Source of the DNA: Lachnospiraceae bacterium
GTDB taxonomy: Bacteria > Bacillota > Clostridia > Lachnospirales > Lachnospiraceae
Assembly (NCBI GenBank): GCA_009774345.1
Contig: VSNR01000002.1
Span: forward strand, 7,293 to 71,292
Length of the DNA stretch: 64,000 nt
Reading direction: 5' to 3'
Positions 27,468-36,382 of the stretch are shown here, piece by piece. The notes under the pieces were generated by a model. It was not told the origin of the DNA and made no database searches. It saw only the letters and a program-made list of their open reading frames with translations. Made by a program: the position numbers and the translations under genes. Every line of letters begins with the position of its first letter. Position 1 is the first letter of the stretch.

Positions 27468-28661
27468 TTATTTTTTATAATACGCTACGATCTTTTTGAC
27501 TGCCATGATCACATCCTCCACATCCTGATCTGTCAGGGCGTAATAGATCGGCAGACTCATCATCTCCATATAGAGCTTCTCCGCATGAGGGCAGAGTCCC
27601 TTCTGATAGCCAAGCCGCTCATAATACGGATGCCAGTACACAGGAATATAGTGCACATTACAGCAGATATTCTCCGCAGCCATCGCCTCGAAAAAACCCC
27701 GACGGTCAATTGTCAGAAACTCCGGCCTGATGCGCAGTATGTAGAGATGCCTTGTCGTATCTGATTCTGGAATCTCCTGCTGTACAAAAAGCTGCGGAAT
27801 CTGAGAAAAAGCCTCATCATACCGGCGGACAATCTCCCTGCGCCGCTTTGCAAACTGCGCAAGCTTGTCCATCTGGCTCAAAATCAGTGCACACTGAATA
27901 TCTGTGATTCTGTAGTTGTATCCTAAGTCAATCTGTTCGTGATACCATGGCCCGTGGCTCTCATGTACATACTGCGCCGCATCCTTGGTGATGCCATGAG
28001 AACGGCTAAGCAGCAGTTTCTCGTACAAATCCTTCCGGTTGGTGAGCACTGCGCCACCCTCTCCGCCTGTCACGGTCTTGACAGGATGAAAGCTAAAGGT
28101 CGTCATATCCGCAATGCTGCCAACCGGTCTGCCCTTGTATTTCGTGCCAATGGAATGTGCGCCATCTTCAATGAGCACCAGACCCTTCTCATGACAGAGC
28201 GCCAGCAGTTCATCCAGCGGCGCGGCCTGTCCTGTAAAATCGACTGCCACCACCGCTTTTGTTTTCTCTGAAAGCACCTTTTGGACACTCTTGGGATCGA
28301 TATTGTACGTATTGGGATTGATATCTGCAAAAACCGGTCTTGCCCCGCAGTACAGCGCACAGTTTGCAGACGCTGCAAAGGTGATGGGCGTTGTGACAAG
28401 CTCATCCCCCTCACCGACGCCTGCCGCCATCGCCGCCATGTGGAGTGCCGCTGTCCCGTTGCTGCACGCGACGGCATAGGCTGCCCCTGTGAGCGCACAG
28501 AGCTTCTGCTCTAACGCTTCCACCTTGGGACCGCAGGTTAGATAGTCGCTGGTGAGCACTTCCTCCACCGCCTTCACATCGGCCTGATCGACAAACTGAT
28601 GACCATAATATAGTTTTGTACCGCGGACTGGTGTGCCGCCTGCAATTGCTGGTTTCTCCAT
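27468..28661 (-). CDS. pseC: UDP-4-amino-4,6-dideoxy-L-AltNAc transaminase
   Basis: A DegT/DnrJ/EryC1 aminotransferase of 397 residues. It converts the 4-keto product of PseB to UDP-4-amino-4,6-dideoxy-beta-L-AltNAc. The phosphate loop CSNGTAALH is at 66-74, the acidic D166 in LIEDGAHS contacts the cofactor and the PLP lysine is K195 in SFHPVKTVTGGEGG. The HPVK wording and the pseB neighbour are typical of PseC. It starts 21 bases after pseB. The N-terminal MEKPAIAGGTPVRGTKLYYG is a little longer than in Campylobacter PseC, as seen in Firmicutes. Confidence 0.93.
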   Translation of the reverse strand: MEKPAIAGGTPVRGTKLYYGHQFVDQADVKAVEEVLTSDYLTCGPKVEALEQKLCALTGAAYAVACSNGTAALHMAAMAAGVGEGDELVTTPITFAASANCALYCGARPVFADINPNTYNIDPKSVQKVLSEKTKAVVAVDFTGQAAPLDELLALCHEKGLVLIEDGAHSIGTKYKGRPVGSIADMTTFSFHPVKTVTGGEGGAVLTNRKDLYEKLLLSRSHGITKDAAQYVHESHGPWYHEQIDLGYNYRITDIQCALILSQMDKLAQFAKRRREIVRRYDEAFSQIPQLFVQQEIPESDTTRHLYILRIRPEFLTIDRRGFFEAMAAENICCNVHYIPVYWHPYYERLGYQKGLCPHAEKLYMEMMSLPIYYALTDQDVEDVIMAVKKIVAYYKK

Positions 28662-28682
28662 ACAAATCTCCTTATACCTGAT

Positions 28683-29678
28683 TTATTCATGCAAATCTGT
28701 CTTTAACAATTCCCTGATCTGCTCTACAGAGAGCCATTCCTTATTGTTTCCAGAAGAATAGTAGAAGCCCTCCTCTACCTTCCTGCCGCTTGGATTGGGA
28801 CGCTTGGACTCCTGCCAGAACATCTGCGGATAAATGATAAAGTTTTTGTCGTACTCATACGTCGTCATCGAATCCTCCGGCGTAATCATCACCTCATGAA
28901 GCTTCTCGCCGGGACGGATGCCAACCTCAACCGTCTTCATGCCCGGCGCCATCGCCTCCGCCAGATCAGTAATCTTAAAGGAAGGAATCCTGCTGATAAA
29001 AGTCTCTCCGCCCTTTGCCTCCTCGAGCGCCTTAATCACAAGCTCCACGCCCTGTGTCAGGCTAATCCAGAAGCGCGTCATGCGGTAATCCGTGATCGGC
29101 AGCTCGCTTGCGCCCTCGTCGATCAGCTTCTGAAACAGTGGAATGATCGAACCGCGGCTCCCCGCCACATTGCCGTAGCGCACGATGGAAAAATTCAAGT
29201 CTTTCGTGCCGCAGTACGCATTGGCAGCAATAAACAACTTGTCCGATACTAGTTTCGTACCACCGTAAAGATTTACCGGATTGACTGCCTTGTCCGTCGA
29301 GAGTGCGACCACCTTCTTGATGCCTGTGTTGAGCGCCGCATCAATGACATTCTGCGCGCCGTTCACATTGGTCTTGATCGCCTCGTTTGGATTGTACTCA
29401 CACGCTGGCACCTGTTTGAGCGCCGCGGCGTGAATCACATAATCGACGCCCTCAAACGCGCGTTTCATGCGCTCATAGTCGCGCACATCGCCGATAAAGA
29501 ACCGCAGCCGGTCCTTGTACTGCGCAAAGTCATTTGCCATCATCCACTGCTTGAACTCATCGCGCGAGTAGATAATGATCTTCTTCGGGTTGTAGTGTGT
29601 CAGCACATACTCTGTGAAGCATCTGCCAAAGGAGCCTGTGCCGCCTGTGATCAGTATCGTTTTATCATCTAAAATCAT
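28683..29678 (-). CDS. pseB: UDP-GlcNAc 4,6-dehydratase (5-inverting)
   Basis: A soluble extended SDR enzyme of 331 residues. It dehydrates UDP-GlcNAc with inversion at C5, the first step to pseudaminic acid. The NADP motif TGGTGSFG is at 11-18, S127-T128-D129-K130 lies in ALSTDKAVNP, and the catalytic Y138-x3-K142 follows in LYGGTK. No membrane helices are present, unlike the PglF-like enzyme at 10.7-12.6 kb. It is the first gene of the nine-gene pse operon and is preceded by a good promoter and a GGGGGA ribosome binding site. Confidence 0.94.
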   Translation of the reverse strand: MILDDKTILITGGTGSFGRCFTEYVLTHYNPKKIIIYSRDEFKQWMMANDFAQYKDRLRFFIGDVRDYERMKRAFEGVDYVIHAAALKQVPACEYNPNEAIKTNVNGAQNVIDAALNTGIKKVVALSTDKAVNPVNLYGGTKLVSDKLFIAANAYCGTKDLNFSIVRYGNVAGSRGSIIPLFQKLIDEGASELPITDYRMTRFWISLTQGVELVIKALEEAKGGETFISRIPSFKITDLAEAMAPGMKTVEVGIRPGEKLHEVMITPEDSMTTYEYDKNFIIYPQMFWQESKRPNPSGRKVEEGFYYSSGNNKEWLSVEQIRELLKTDLHE

Positions 29679-29755
29679 ATGAATCCCCCATTCTTGCCAA
29701 AGTCTGCGAATTTATCTCCAAAATACGATCAATTTTTTCTCGAAATCTCTTCCAA

Positions 29756-29784
29756 ATTCTACCATAATTTTCGCTGTTCGTCAA
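29756..29784 (-). promoter_or_regulatory. SigmaA-type promoter of the pse operon
   Basis: On the minus strand TTGACG (29784-29779), 17 bases, then TAGAAT (29761-29756). TGG directly before the -10 box gives an extended -10. Each hexamer matches consensus at five of six bases. Transcription would begin near 29748, about 70 bases before pseB. Three direct repeats lie just upstream. Confidence 0.75.
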
Positions 29785-29810
29785 AACATTAAAAGTCAGT
29801 CACCTCATAA

Positions 29811-29849
29811 ATTATTCATCAAAATCATTCATCATGATTATTCATCATA
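29811..29849. repeat. Three 13-bp-period direct repeats upstream of the pse promoter
   Basis: The + strand shows ATTATTCATCA at 29811, ATCATTCATCA at 29824 and ATTATTCATCA at 29837, exactly 13 bases apart; on the minus strand the core reads TGATGAATRAT. The array starts about 27 bases upstream of the -35 box and overlaps the last codons of the SGNH gene. It could be an operator array. A weak AT-only hairpin (29823-29828 with 29834-29839) is contained in it. Confidence 0.7.
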
Positions 29850-31196
29850 AGAAAGATTCGCTGTGACGCACTTTAAGATTTTATCATACACAATAATATT
29901 CCACCGTTTTCCCGGCTGGTAGCATTCCACCCCGTCAATCAAAATCTGGTGAGCGCCTCCCCGCTTTGACAACACCAGCTCCTGCGCGCCAATCTTCATG
30001 TGGCGGATTCCGTTCTCCTTCCAGATCAAATCCAGCGCAACACTACAGTCCTGATACACCCATTGCCGCACTCTGCTGCCATTTTTCGTGTCCGTCACAA
30101 TGAGCACACTGTCGCTGTCCTCCTGCAAAAGCTCTATGCACTCCCGCGCTGTCGCTGCCGCCATATAGGGCTGAACTCCCTTGCGTTTACGATAAATACA
30201 CGCCTCGTCCCACGCATTCGGGCGGGCATCCTCCCTCCTGTCAGGCAGTTCATACGTTTCTTTTAAATAAGCCCCCAGATACCGTGTGACCTTCTGTGCC
30301 CCGAAATCATTGAGGTGCTGGGCATCTCTGAAATCAACTGCCATGTCCAGCGCAAGGCTCCCGTCACTGTACAGCTCATTAAAGTCCACAAATTGTACGC
30401 CAGATGCATCGGCAAGCGCTCTCACCGCCTCCGTCTCGTACCGGTGCCAGCCCTCCCGCGGTGATTTGAACAGCAAAAGCGCCACATTCTTCTCCTTGCA
30501 GAGCTGTACCATCTCATTCAGACATGCAATATTTTCCTCCTCAAACCAAGCCGTCCCCTCAAAATTGTAATCTGTCAGATTCACAGGTGTCTCCGAGACT
30601 TCCTGCGTCTCCAGATATCCCTTTGTATAGTTTGTCTTGTCCTGCAAAAAATATGTATAGTCTGTCTTAGTAAGCTCTTTCCAGCGGTTATGATAGCGAA
30701 AGACCGGAAATACATAAGAAAAATACTCCGCGTTCACCGCCCCGACCGATTCATAGATACACTGAAGCTTGTCCACCGAGAGCGGAAGATTGGTAAACCC
30801 CCAGCGAAGCGCCGTCTCCCTGCGATTGCTAAAACTGTCACTCGTCAGCATATTGATCTCAAGCGCCACCACCTTCGGCTGCTGTGTCCTCAGCGCCTCT
30901 TTCAGATACAGCACAGAGATGTTCATCGGCTGTGACGAGCTGCCAAAATCATATGCCGCAATCCCGTACTCCTCATACAGCACCAGCGGGTCCACTGTGC
31001 AGAAGCTGTTGCTGCTGCCGATCACGACCAGATCAATATCATTCTTTTTCTCCGCATAAAACCCATCGACAATGGTCGTGGAATCCCCGATAAACTTCGC
31101 ACAGATAATCTTGCTCATTCCGTCTAACACTGTACCGATAAACAGAAAAAAGACCACGATGCAGATTATCCTTGCAGCCACTCTTTTTCTTGACAT
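29838..31196 (-). CDS. SGNH/AlgJ-DltD-like cell-surface O-acylation protein
   Basis: A protein of 452 residues with a single N-terminal membrane anchor (about 8-27) and an extracytoplasmic SGNH-like domain. The nucleophile serine is in VIGSSNS (S61/S62) and the D-x2-H pair is D291-H294 in RDAQHLND. Such proteins work with an MBOAT partner to move acyl groups onto surface polysaccharides; the MBOAT gene lies 21 bases upstream. Residues about 330-452 form an extra domain ending in RWNIIVYDK, which faintly resembles ILEI-type domains. The acyl group and target glycan are not known. Confidence 0.83.
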   Translation of the reverse strand: MSRKRVAARIICIVVFFLFIGTVLDGMSKIICAKFIGDSTTIVDGFYAEKKNDIDLVVIGSSNSFCTVDPLVLYEEYGIAAYDFGSSSQPMNISVLYLKEALRTQQPKVVALEINMLTSDSFSNRRETALRWGFTNLPLSVDKLQCIYESVGAVNAEYFSYVFPVFRYHNRWKELTKTDYTYFLQDKTNYTKGYLETQEVSETPVNLTDYNFEGTAWFEEENIACLNEMVQLCKEKNVALLLFKSPREGWHRYETEAVRALADASGVQFVDFNELYSDGSLALDMAVDFRDAQHLNDFGAQKVTRYLGAYLKETYELPDRREDARPNAWDEACIYRKRKGVQPYMAAATARECIELLQEDSDSVLIVTDTKNGSRVRQWVYQDCSVALDLIWKENGIRHMKIGAQELVLSKRGGAHQILIDGVECYQPGKRWNIIVYDKILKCVTANLSYDE

Positions 31197-31217
31197 ACCA
31201 ACTCTCCACTGTTCCTA

Positions 31218-32714
31218 TCAAAATTGAAAATAAATAAACTGCGACGCATCATACCCCTCGCCGTACACGCCAAACACGATCACCATCACCAAAAGCACTG
31301 CTACAATCACATACTGAATCGCCAGACACTGCTCCTTGACCAAGGCGTCAAACAGCATTTTTTTCTTGGCATAACAGGCATCTACGATGAGCAGCATCAA
31401 AATGCCCGCCACGAGGACAGCCATCTCCTTCCGGTCCAGTCCCAGATAATAGACCGACCCATCAAAGAGCGACCAGACATCAAATGTCGTAAACAGACGT
31501 TGCAGATAGTATACCGCATCCGCCACTGTATCCGCCCGGAAGAACACCAGAGACAGCACAAACAAAACAAATGTGCACACGCCCTGACAAAACTGGTATC
31601 CAAACGACTTTGTGCGCACATGGAACAGCCCCGTGCACTTTGCCTTCACCGGTCTTACGATCTCCCCGATGACAATGTAGGCGCCCTGAATCGCCCCCCA
31701 CACCACATAGTGCCAGCTTGCGCCATGCCACAGTCCGCTCACCATAAACGTGATCATATTGTTCAGATATTTTCTAGGACGCGCACATCTGCTGCCGCCG
31801 AGCGGTATGTACAGGTAATCCCGAAACCATGAACTTAGCGACACATGCCAGCGTCTCCAGAACTCCCCGATGCTTCTCGAAAAAAACGGCGCCTCAAAAT
31901 TTGTCATCAACTCGATGCCAAGCACCTTTGCCGCCCCCACCGCAATCACGGAATAGCTTGCAAAATCACAATAAATCTGCACGGCAAACAGCACTGCCGC
32001 ACACGCGAGCGCCACGCCGCTGAACATATAGTAAATGTCATATACCTGATTCACCAGCACCGCTGCCCGGTCCGCGATGACCATCTTCATAAAAAATCCC
32101 CACAGCATCAAGAGAAGCCCTCTTGTCGCCTTGTCAAAACTCCATACCTTCTCAGCAGACGCCGTGTCAGAAATCTTTTGAAGCTGTTTTAACAGGTTTC
32201 CGCTCCGCTCGATCGGTCCTGCGACAAGCTGCGGGAAAAACGACACAAACAGGGCATACCGCACAAAATTGCGCTCAGCCCTCACCGTCCCGCGATAGAC
32301 ATCAATCGTGTAGCCGACTGCCTGAAACGTGTAGAACGAAATGCCGACCGGCAGAATAATATCCAGTTTGGACGCAGGCACCTTCGCGCCAAAAACAGCA
32401 GCGATGGAAGCGAAGGTGTCATGCAGGAAGTAAAAGTATTTGAAAAACACGAGAATGGCGAAATTGAGCACAATCCCCGCTGCCAAGACCAACTTTTGTC
32501 TTGTCTGTGTCCCACACCGTTCCAGCAAGCGCGCACACAGATATGTAATGATGGTGGACGCCAAAATTAACACCGCATACTTTGCGTTCCAGCCCATATA
32601 AAAATAATAGCTTGCAGCCAGCAGCCACGGCTGTTTCAGCTTTCTTGGCATCGCATAAAACAGCAGCACCACCACCGGAAAAAAGATCAAAAACTCAAAA
32701 GATGTAAACTGCAT
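31218..32714 (-). CDS. MBOAT membrane O-acyltransferase (AlgI/DltB family)
   Basis: A polytopic membrane protein of 498 residues. It has the family marker WRRWHVSLSSW (H290) and the catalytic histidine H330 in SGLWHGASWHY. LPVGISFYTFQ near 121-131 and AGPIERSG near 165-172 are other MBOAT blocks. It should pass an acyl group, usually acetyl, across the membrane to the SGNH protein encoded next. The ATG at 32714 lies 13 bases after a GT2 gene. The group belongs with the ABC flippase unit. Confidence 0.92.
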   Translation of the reverse strand: MQFTSFEFLIFFPVVVLLFYAMPRKLKQPWLLAASYYFYMGWNAKYAVLILASTIITYLCARLLERCGTQTRQKLVLAAGIVLNFAILVFFKYFYFLHDTFASIAAVFGAKVPASKLDIILPVGISFYTFQAVGYTIDVYRGTVRAERNFVRYALFVSFFPQLVAGPIERSGNLLKQLQKISDTASAEKVWSFDKATRGLLLMLWGFFMKMVIADRAAVLVNQVYDIYYMFSGVALACAAVLFAVQIYCDFASYSVIAVGAAKVLGIELMTNFEAPFFSRSIGEFWRRWHVSLSSWFRDYLYIPLGGSRCARPRKYLNNMITFMVSGLWHGASWHYVVWGAIQGAYIVIGEIVRPVKAKCTGLFHVRTKSFGYQFCQGVCTFVLFVLSLVFFRADTVADAVYYLQRLFTTFDVWSLFDGSVYYLGLDRKEMAVLVAGILMLLIVDACYAKKKMLFDALVKEQCLAIQYVIVAVLLVMVIVFGVYGEGYDASQFIYFQF

Positions 32715-32727
32715 TGTACTTTATACC

Positions 32728-33768
32728 TTATTCCTCACCGCTCTTGGGACTGCGGCGTAATCTGTTTCTGTAAAAGGTGAGAAGCTGAAAATAAATCTTG
32801 AATTTGAACGGCGACTCAAGATGCATCGCCGCAAGCCGTTTCTGCTCCTCATCAAACGCATTTTGATAATAAATATTGTCCTGAAAATCAGGAAATTCCT
32901 GCTTGATTCCCTCCGCGAGACTTTTTAGGAACTTTAATTTGGGCTTTCTCACGCCAAGCATATACGTAAATAATGTGTTCATATAATAAAGCTTTGAGAA
33001 CGCAAACTCAAACTCCTGTCTGTACGGTTTGTAGATGCCGCACCGGCGCGCCTCCTCGATCAGCTTCTTCCCCATCAGCAGCCTCGCCTCACACTTTTCC
33101 TGACTGATCGCATGAACCGTGGACAGATCGTGCTGATAATAATAGTACAGCGGTTCCTCCACCTTCTCAAAATGCGTAAAATGCAGCATCCAGATCGGGG
33201 AAGCGCAGTTGTCCTCATAGAAGGTCCGCTCAGGAAACCGCAGCCCATACGTATCAATCACCGCTTTTTGGTAGATTTTGATCACCATGCTGCCGGGATT
33301 CATGACAAGCTTTTTGTACTGCTCATGGCCGAGCATGCCCGTCTGGTCGATGGTGTTATTCGGCATCAGCTTACCGACCGTCATCGTGTGGGTGTCCGCC
33401 ATACAGTAGTCGCACCCGACGACATCTGCCCCGGTTTTCTCCGCCTTTTTGATGAGCTTCTCGTACATATCCGGCGCCACCCAGTCGTCAGAATCCACAA
33501 AACCGACCCACGTGCCGCGCGCAATGTCAAGTCCCTTATTGCGGGCGCCGCCCTGCTTCAAATTCTCATAGGACTGTACAACCTTGAACTTCCATGGATA
33601 GTTTGACTCGTACTCCCTCAGAATCTCCAGAGACTCGTCGGTCGAGGCATCATCCACCGCGATAATCTCATAGTCTGCAATCGTCTGCTGTACCAAGGAG
33701 TCCAGACAAAACCGAAGTTTATTGTCAGCCGCCATATTATATACTGGAACGATGATACTAAGCTTCAT
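32728..33768 (-). CDS. GT2 family glycosyltransferase
   Basis: A GT-A glycosyltransferase of 346 residues. The start LSIIVPVYNM, the VDDAS block at 38-42 and the D-x-D region FVDSDDW (D92-D95) are typical of capsule/teichoic GT2 enzymes. The C-terminal half has helical segments but no membrane helix. It is 36 bases downstream of the ABC exporter gene and 13 bases upstream of the MBOAT gene, so it probably acts on the same glycan. Donor and acceptor are unknown. Confidence 0.88.
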   Translation of the reverse strand: MKLSIIVPVYNMAADNKLRFCLDSLVQQTIADYEIIAVDDASTDESLEILREYESNYPWKFKVVQSYENLKQGGARNKGLDIARGTWVGFVDSDDWVAPDMYEKLIKKAEKTGADVVGCDYCMADTHTMTVGKLMPNNTIDQTGMLGHEQYKKLVMNPGSMVIKIYQKAVIDTYGLRFPERTFYEDNCASPIWMLHFTHFEKVEEPLYYYYQHDLSTVHAISQEKCEARLLMGKKLIEEARRCGIYKPYRQEFEFAFSKLYYMNTLFTYMLGVRKPKLKFLKSLAEGIKQEFPDFQDNIYYQNAFDEEQKRLAAMHLESPFKFKIYFQLLTFYRNRLRRSPKSGEE

Positions 33769-33804
33769 CCCATCTCACCACCTTCCCAACAATCCCAAAA
33801 CCGC

Positions 33805-35544
33805 TTAACGCTCTTTCACGATCTTTCCGTTTTCCACCCTGAATACCATATCGCACTTTTCGATTGTCTGTAGACGGTGCGCTATGATAACAAGTGTTTT
33901 TTTGCCGTGTAATCTGTTGATCGACTCCATGATTGCCGCCTCTGTGTCATTGTCGAGTGCCGAAGTCGCCTCGTCAAGAATCAACACCTCCGGATCATGA
34001 TACAGTGCCCGCGCAATCCCGATACGCTGCCGCTGCCCGCCCGAAAGCCGGATACCGCGCTCTCCGATGCCTGTGTGAACACCGTCCGGCAGCGTTTTCA
34101 CAAACGCGTCAAGCTGTGCCTCCTTCAGTGCATGCCACAGCTTTTCCTCGTCAATCTCCTCCTCCGGGATACCGAAGGCAACATTTTTTCGGATATCGGC
34201 ATCCAGCAGAAAAATCATCTGCGGGATATATCCTACATTGGCAAGCCACTCGCGGTAGTGCTCCTGAATATCCACCTCGTCCGCCAGCACCTTGCCGCCC
34301 TGCAATTTCAGCAGTCCCAGCAAAATATCAATGATTGTCGTCTTTCCGGCACCGCTTGCGCCCACCACACCGATTGATTTGCCAATCGGAAAGGAGACTG
34401 TCGCATGGTCAAAAATCAGCTTGTCCGAATTGGGATAGTGATAGGTGATATCGGACAGCCTGACCTCCCGCGTGACCGGGAGTTTCTCCTTTGCGACAAC
34501 CGCATAGGAAATATCTGTGTGTGCCTCGTCCGTCTCCTCGACAAGATTGTCACTCACGTTAAAGAAAAACGGCTCATTGAACGCCATACTGGTAATCTGG
34601 TTATTGATGCGGCTCGCCGCGGGCAATAGACGCATCGCCGCGATGCCAAACGCCGCAAACAGCGACACCATGCTGGAAACGTCCGCCCCTGACAAAATCA
34701 GCGCCATGATATAGCCCAAAAGCCCCGCCATGCACACCGTCTCGATCAGAAGTTTCGGTGAGTTGTTAAACAGGCTGAACCGCTCCATCGCCCTCACATA
34801 TCCTTCGCCCACCTTGCAGTACTCGCCGATAAAATACTGTTCACGCCCTGCGACCTTGATCTCCTTGATGCCCTGCACTGTCTGGGAAATCCACGCAAAC
34901 ATCGACGCGCCGAAATCCTGATTCTCTTTCCCGGTGCGGTTCATGATCGGCTTCACGATCTTTTTGATCACAATGAGCGTCGCAACCAACAGCACTGCGA
35001 TGATCACCGTCATCAGCGGGTCCTGCATCGCGAGCGCAATCACCAGAAAGACCGCGACAATCATCTCCGAGGCAATCTGCAATACCGCCATAATCAGCGC
35101 GTACATATTGCTGACATCCGCTGTGATGCTGCGCTGGATAACTGCCGTCTCCGCGTCGAGATAATATTCATACTCGCGCCGCACAAAATTTTTCATCAGG
35201 CTCGATGCCGTCTTGAACTGGTTGCTGTACACAAACCGGTACAGACTCCTCTGAAACAAAAACTGAAAGCTGTTCTTCGCAATATATAACACGATCAAAA
35301 ACAAAATGGCAGCCACAGAAAACTGTACGGTATTCTGTAGATTCAGGATGCTGCTGATTCTCTGATACGTCTCCCCCTGCTCTAGCGCCACGGGGTCTAA
35401 GATGAGCTGCACCACTGCCATCACCATCATCACCGCCCCAGTCTCAAGCCCCGCCGATACAAGCATCATCACAAACAGGCGCGCCATGGCAGTTTTTTGT
35501 TTTTTGTCCATTAATATATTGATCTTTTTGATTATTTTCAGCAT
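33805..35544 (-). CDS. ABC exporter, PglK/MsbA-like lipid-linked glycan flippase
   Basis: A half-transporter of 579 residues. About six membrane helices lie within 20-320. The ATPase domain has Walker A at 395-402 (GASGAGKT), signature LSGGQ at 500-504, Walker B with E525 in LILDEA and the switch histidine H556 in IAHRLQT. The N-terminus resembles PglK (WlaB), which flips undecaprenyl-linked oligosaccharides. The pglF, E, C and PglA-like genes elsewhere in the locus support this. It follows the defence-like module and heads a unit with a GT2, the MBOAT and the SGNH gene. Confidence 0.87.
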   Translation of the reverse strand: MLKIIKKINILMDKKQKTAMARLFVMMLVSAGLETGAVMMVMAVVQLILDPVALEQGETYQRISSILNLQNTVQFSVAAILFLIVLYIAKNSFQFLFQRSLYRFVYSNQFKTASSLMKNFVRREYEYYLDAETAVIQRSITADVSNMYALIMAVLQIASEMIVAVFLVIALAMQDPLMTVIIAVLLVATLIVIKKIVKPIMNRTGKENQDFGASMFAWISQTVQGIKEIKVAGREQYFIGEYCKVGEGYVRAMERFSLFNNSPKLLIETVCMAGLLGYIMALILSGADVSSMVSLFAAFGIAAMRLLPAASRINNQITSMAFNEPFFFNVSDNLVEETDEAHTDISYAVVAKEKLPVTREVRLSDITYHYPNSDKLIFDHATVSFPIGKSIGVVGASGAGKTTIIDILLGLLKLQGGKVLADEVDIQEHYREWLANVGYIPQMIFLLDADIRKNVAFGIPEEEIDEEKLWHALKEAQLDAFVKTLPDGVHTGIGERGIRLSGGQRQRIGIARALYHDPEVLILDEATSALDNDTEAAIMESINRLHGKKTLVIIAHRLQTIEKCDMVFRVENGKIVKER

Positions 35545-35593
35545 CTTTTTATCCTTGTCGTCCTCCCGTATTCCTATATGCTATATTCCACTT

Positions 35594-35800
35594 TTATTCA
35601 CATTTTACCCGCCCATCAACCGCTCTGCACCAAAAGTCTTCTTCATAATATTCTAATAAAAACAATGGTACAGAATTTAAAATACAGAGCAAATGCCCAT
35701 TGTTGATATAATTTTGCTTCTGATAAAAATATAATCTCTCCTGATTTAGGTCATGAATAAAATATTCATATGTACATGAACTGCGAAATATAGCCAGCAT
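35594..35800 (-). CDS. Possible small protein, no known family
   Basis: An open frame of 68 codons between the TOPRIM-like gene and the ABC exporter. It starts with ATG 12 bases after the previous stop, with AAGGG about six bases upstream. The predicted product is rich in Tyr and aromatic residues (YFYQKQNYINN) and has no recognised domain. The whole 268-base gap is AT-rich. It may be a genuine small gene of the defence-like module, a remnant, or only a leader of the ABC unit. Apart from a weak TTGATG-N17-TAAAAG pair inside its 3' end, nothing else is seen in this gap. Confidence 0.3.
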   Translation of the reverse strand: MLAIFRSSCTYEYFIHDLNQERLYFYQKQNYINNGHLLCILNSVPLFLLEYYEEDFWCRAVDGRVKCE

Positions 35801-35812
35801 ACTCGCCCTTTT

Positions 35813-36382
35813 CTAGCTTGCAGCACATGCCGTAAGCCACAGTTCTTCATTCATACAGTTGTAGTGCGCAAACGCTGAATCCACGCTAAAACTCTGCTTG
35901 TATCTGGCAACCTCATCCAGTGGAATATAGAGATTCCTATAATCCCTTGTCACTGTGTCAATCTCCTTGATAGACTCAATCATAGGATATGACACATACA
36001 GTTTTCCAAGTTCAGTCTCATTATTGAAAGTCTCTAACATTTCACCCAGAATATCCCGGTTTGCATATTCCTTAGGTATATTATCATTATGCCCATCATA
36101 ATCAAAGAAAAGATAAATTTCTGAAAAATCGCTTGCCCGGAAATCCTCTAAACGCGCTTTTGCAATCACACTCATTTCTTTGAGTACATCGACAACATTT
36201 GTCTCAAACTCATCTTTTTTTAATCTAGTCCACAGCATATAAATATTCCCGTCCGCAGGACAATTCAGTATAGAAATATCCGCTGCCGAAGAGAAGAATA
36301 CCCGAACCAGATTCTTCAGCAAGGCTTCTTCTGCTTTTACTCCTTCATATATAAAGAGAATCTTTTTCTTTTTATTGTCCAT
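35813..36382 (-). CDS. TOPRIM-like protein, partner of an AAA15 ATPase (defence-like)
   Basis: A protein of 189 residues. Its N-terminus ILFIYEGVKAEEALL (E13-G14) and the later LFFDYDGH (D94, D96) fit the E-G plus D-x-D pattern of TOPRIM nucleases, and E136 in YPMIESIKE may be a further metal ligand. It overlaps the upstream ATPase gene by 11 bases. OLD/AAA15 ATPases paired with TOPRIM or RloB-type proteins occur in phage-defence systems such as PARIS (AriA-AriB) and AbiL. It is shorter than typical AriB. Membership of any one named system is inferred, and a non-defence role cannot be excluded. Confidence 0.72.
   Translation of the reverse strand: MDNKKKKILFIYEGVKAEEALLKNLVRVFFSSAADISILNCPADGNIYMLWTRLKKDEFETNVVDVLKEMSVIAKARLEDFRASDFSEIYLFFDYDGHNDNIPKEYANRDILGEMLETFNNETELGKLYVSYPMIESIKEIDTVTRDYRNLYIPLDEVARYKQSFSVDSAFAHYNCMNEELWLTACAAS

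Noticed and set aside
35560..35615. A possible TTGATG-N17-TAAAAG promoter for the ABC exporter unit.
   Set aside because: Both boxes are only partial matches and the region is generally AT-rich, so it could be chance. The exporter unit may instead be read from upstream.
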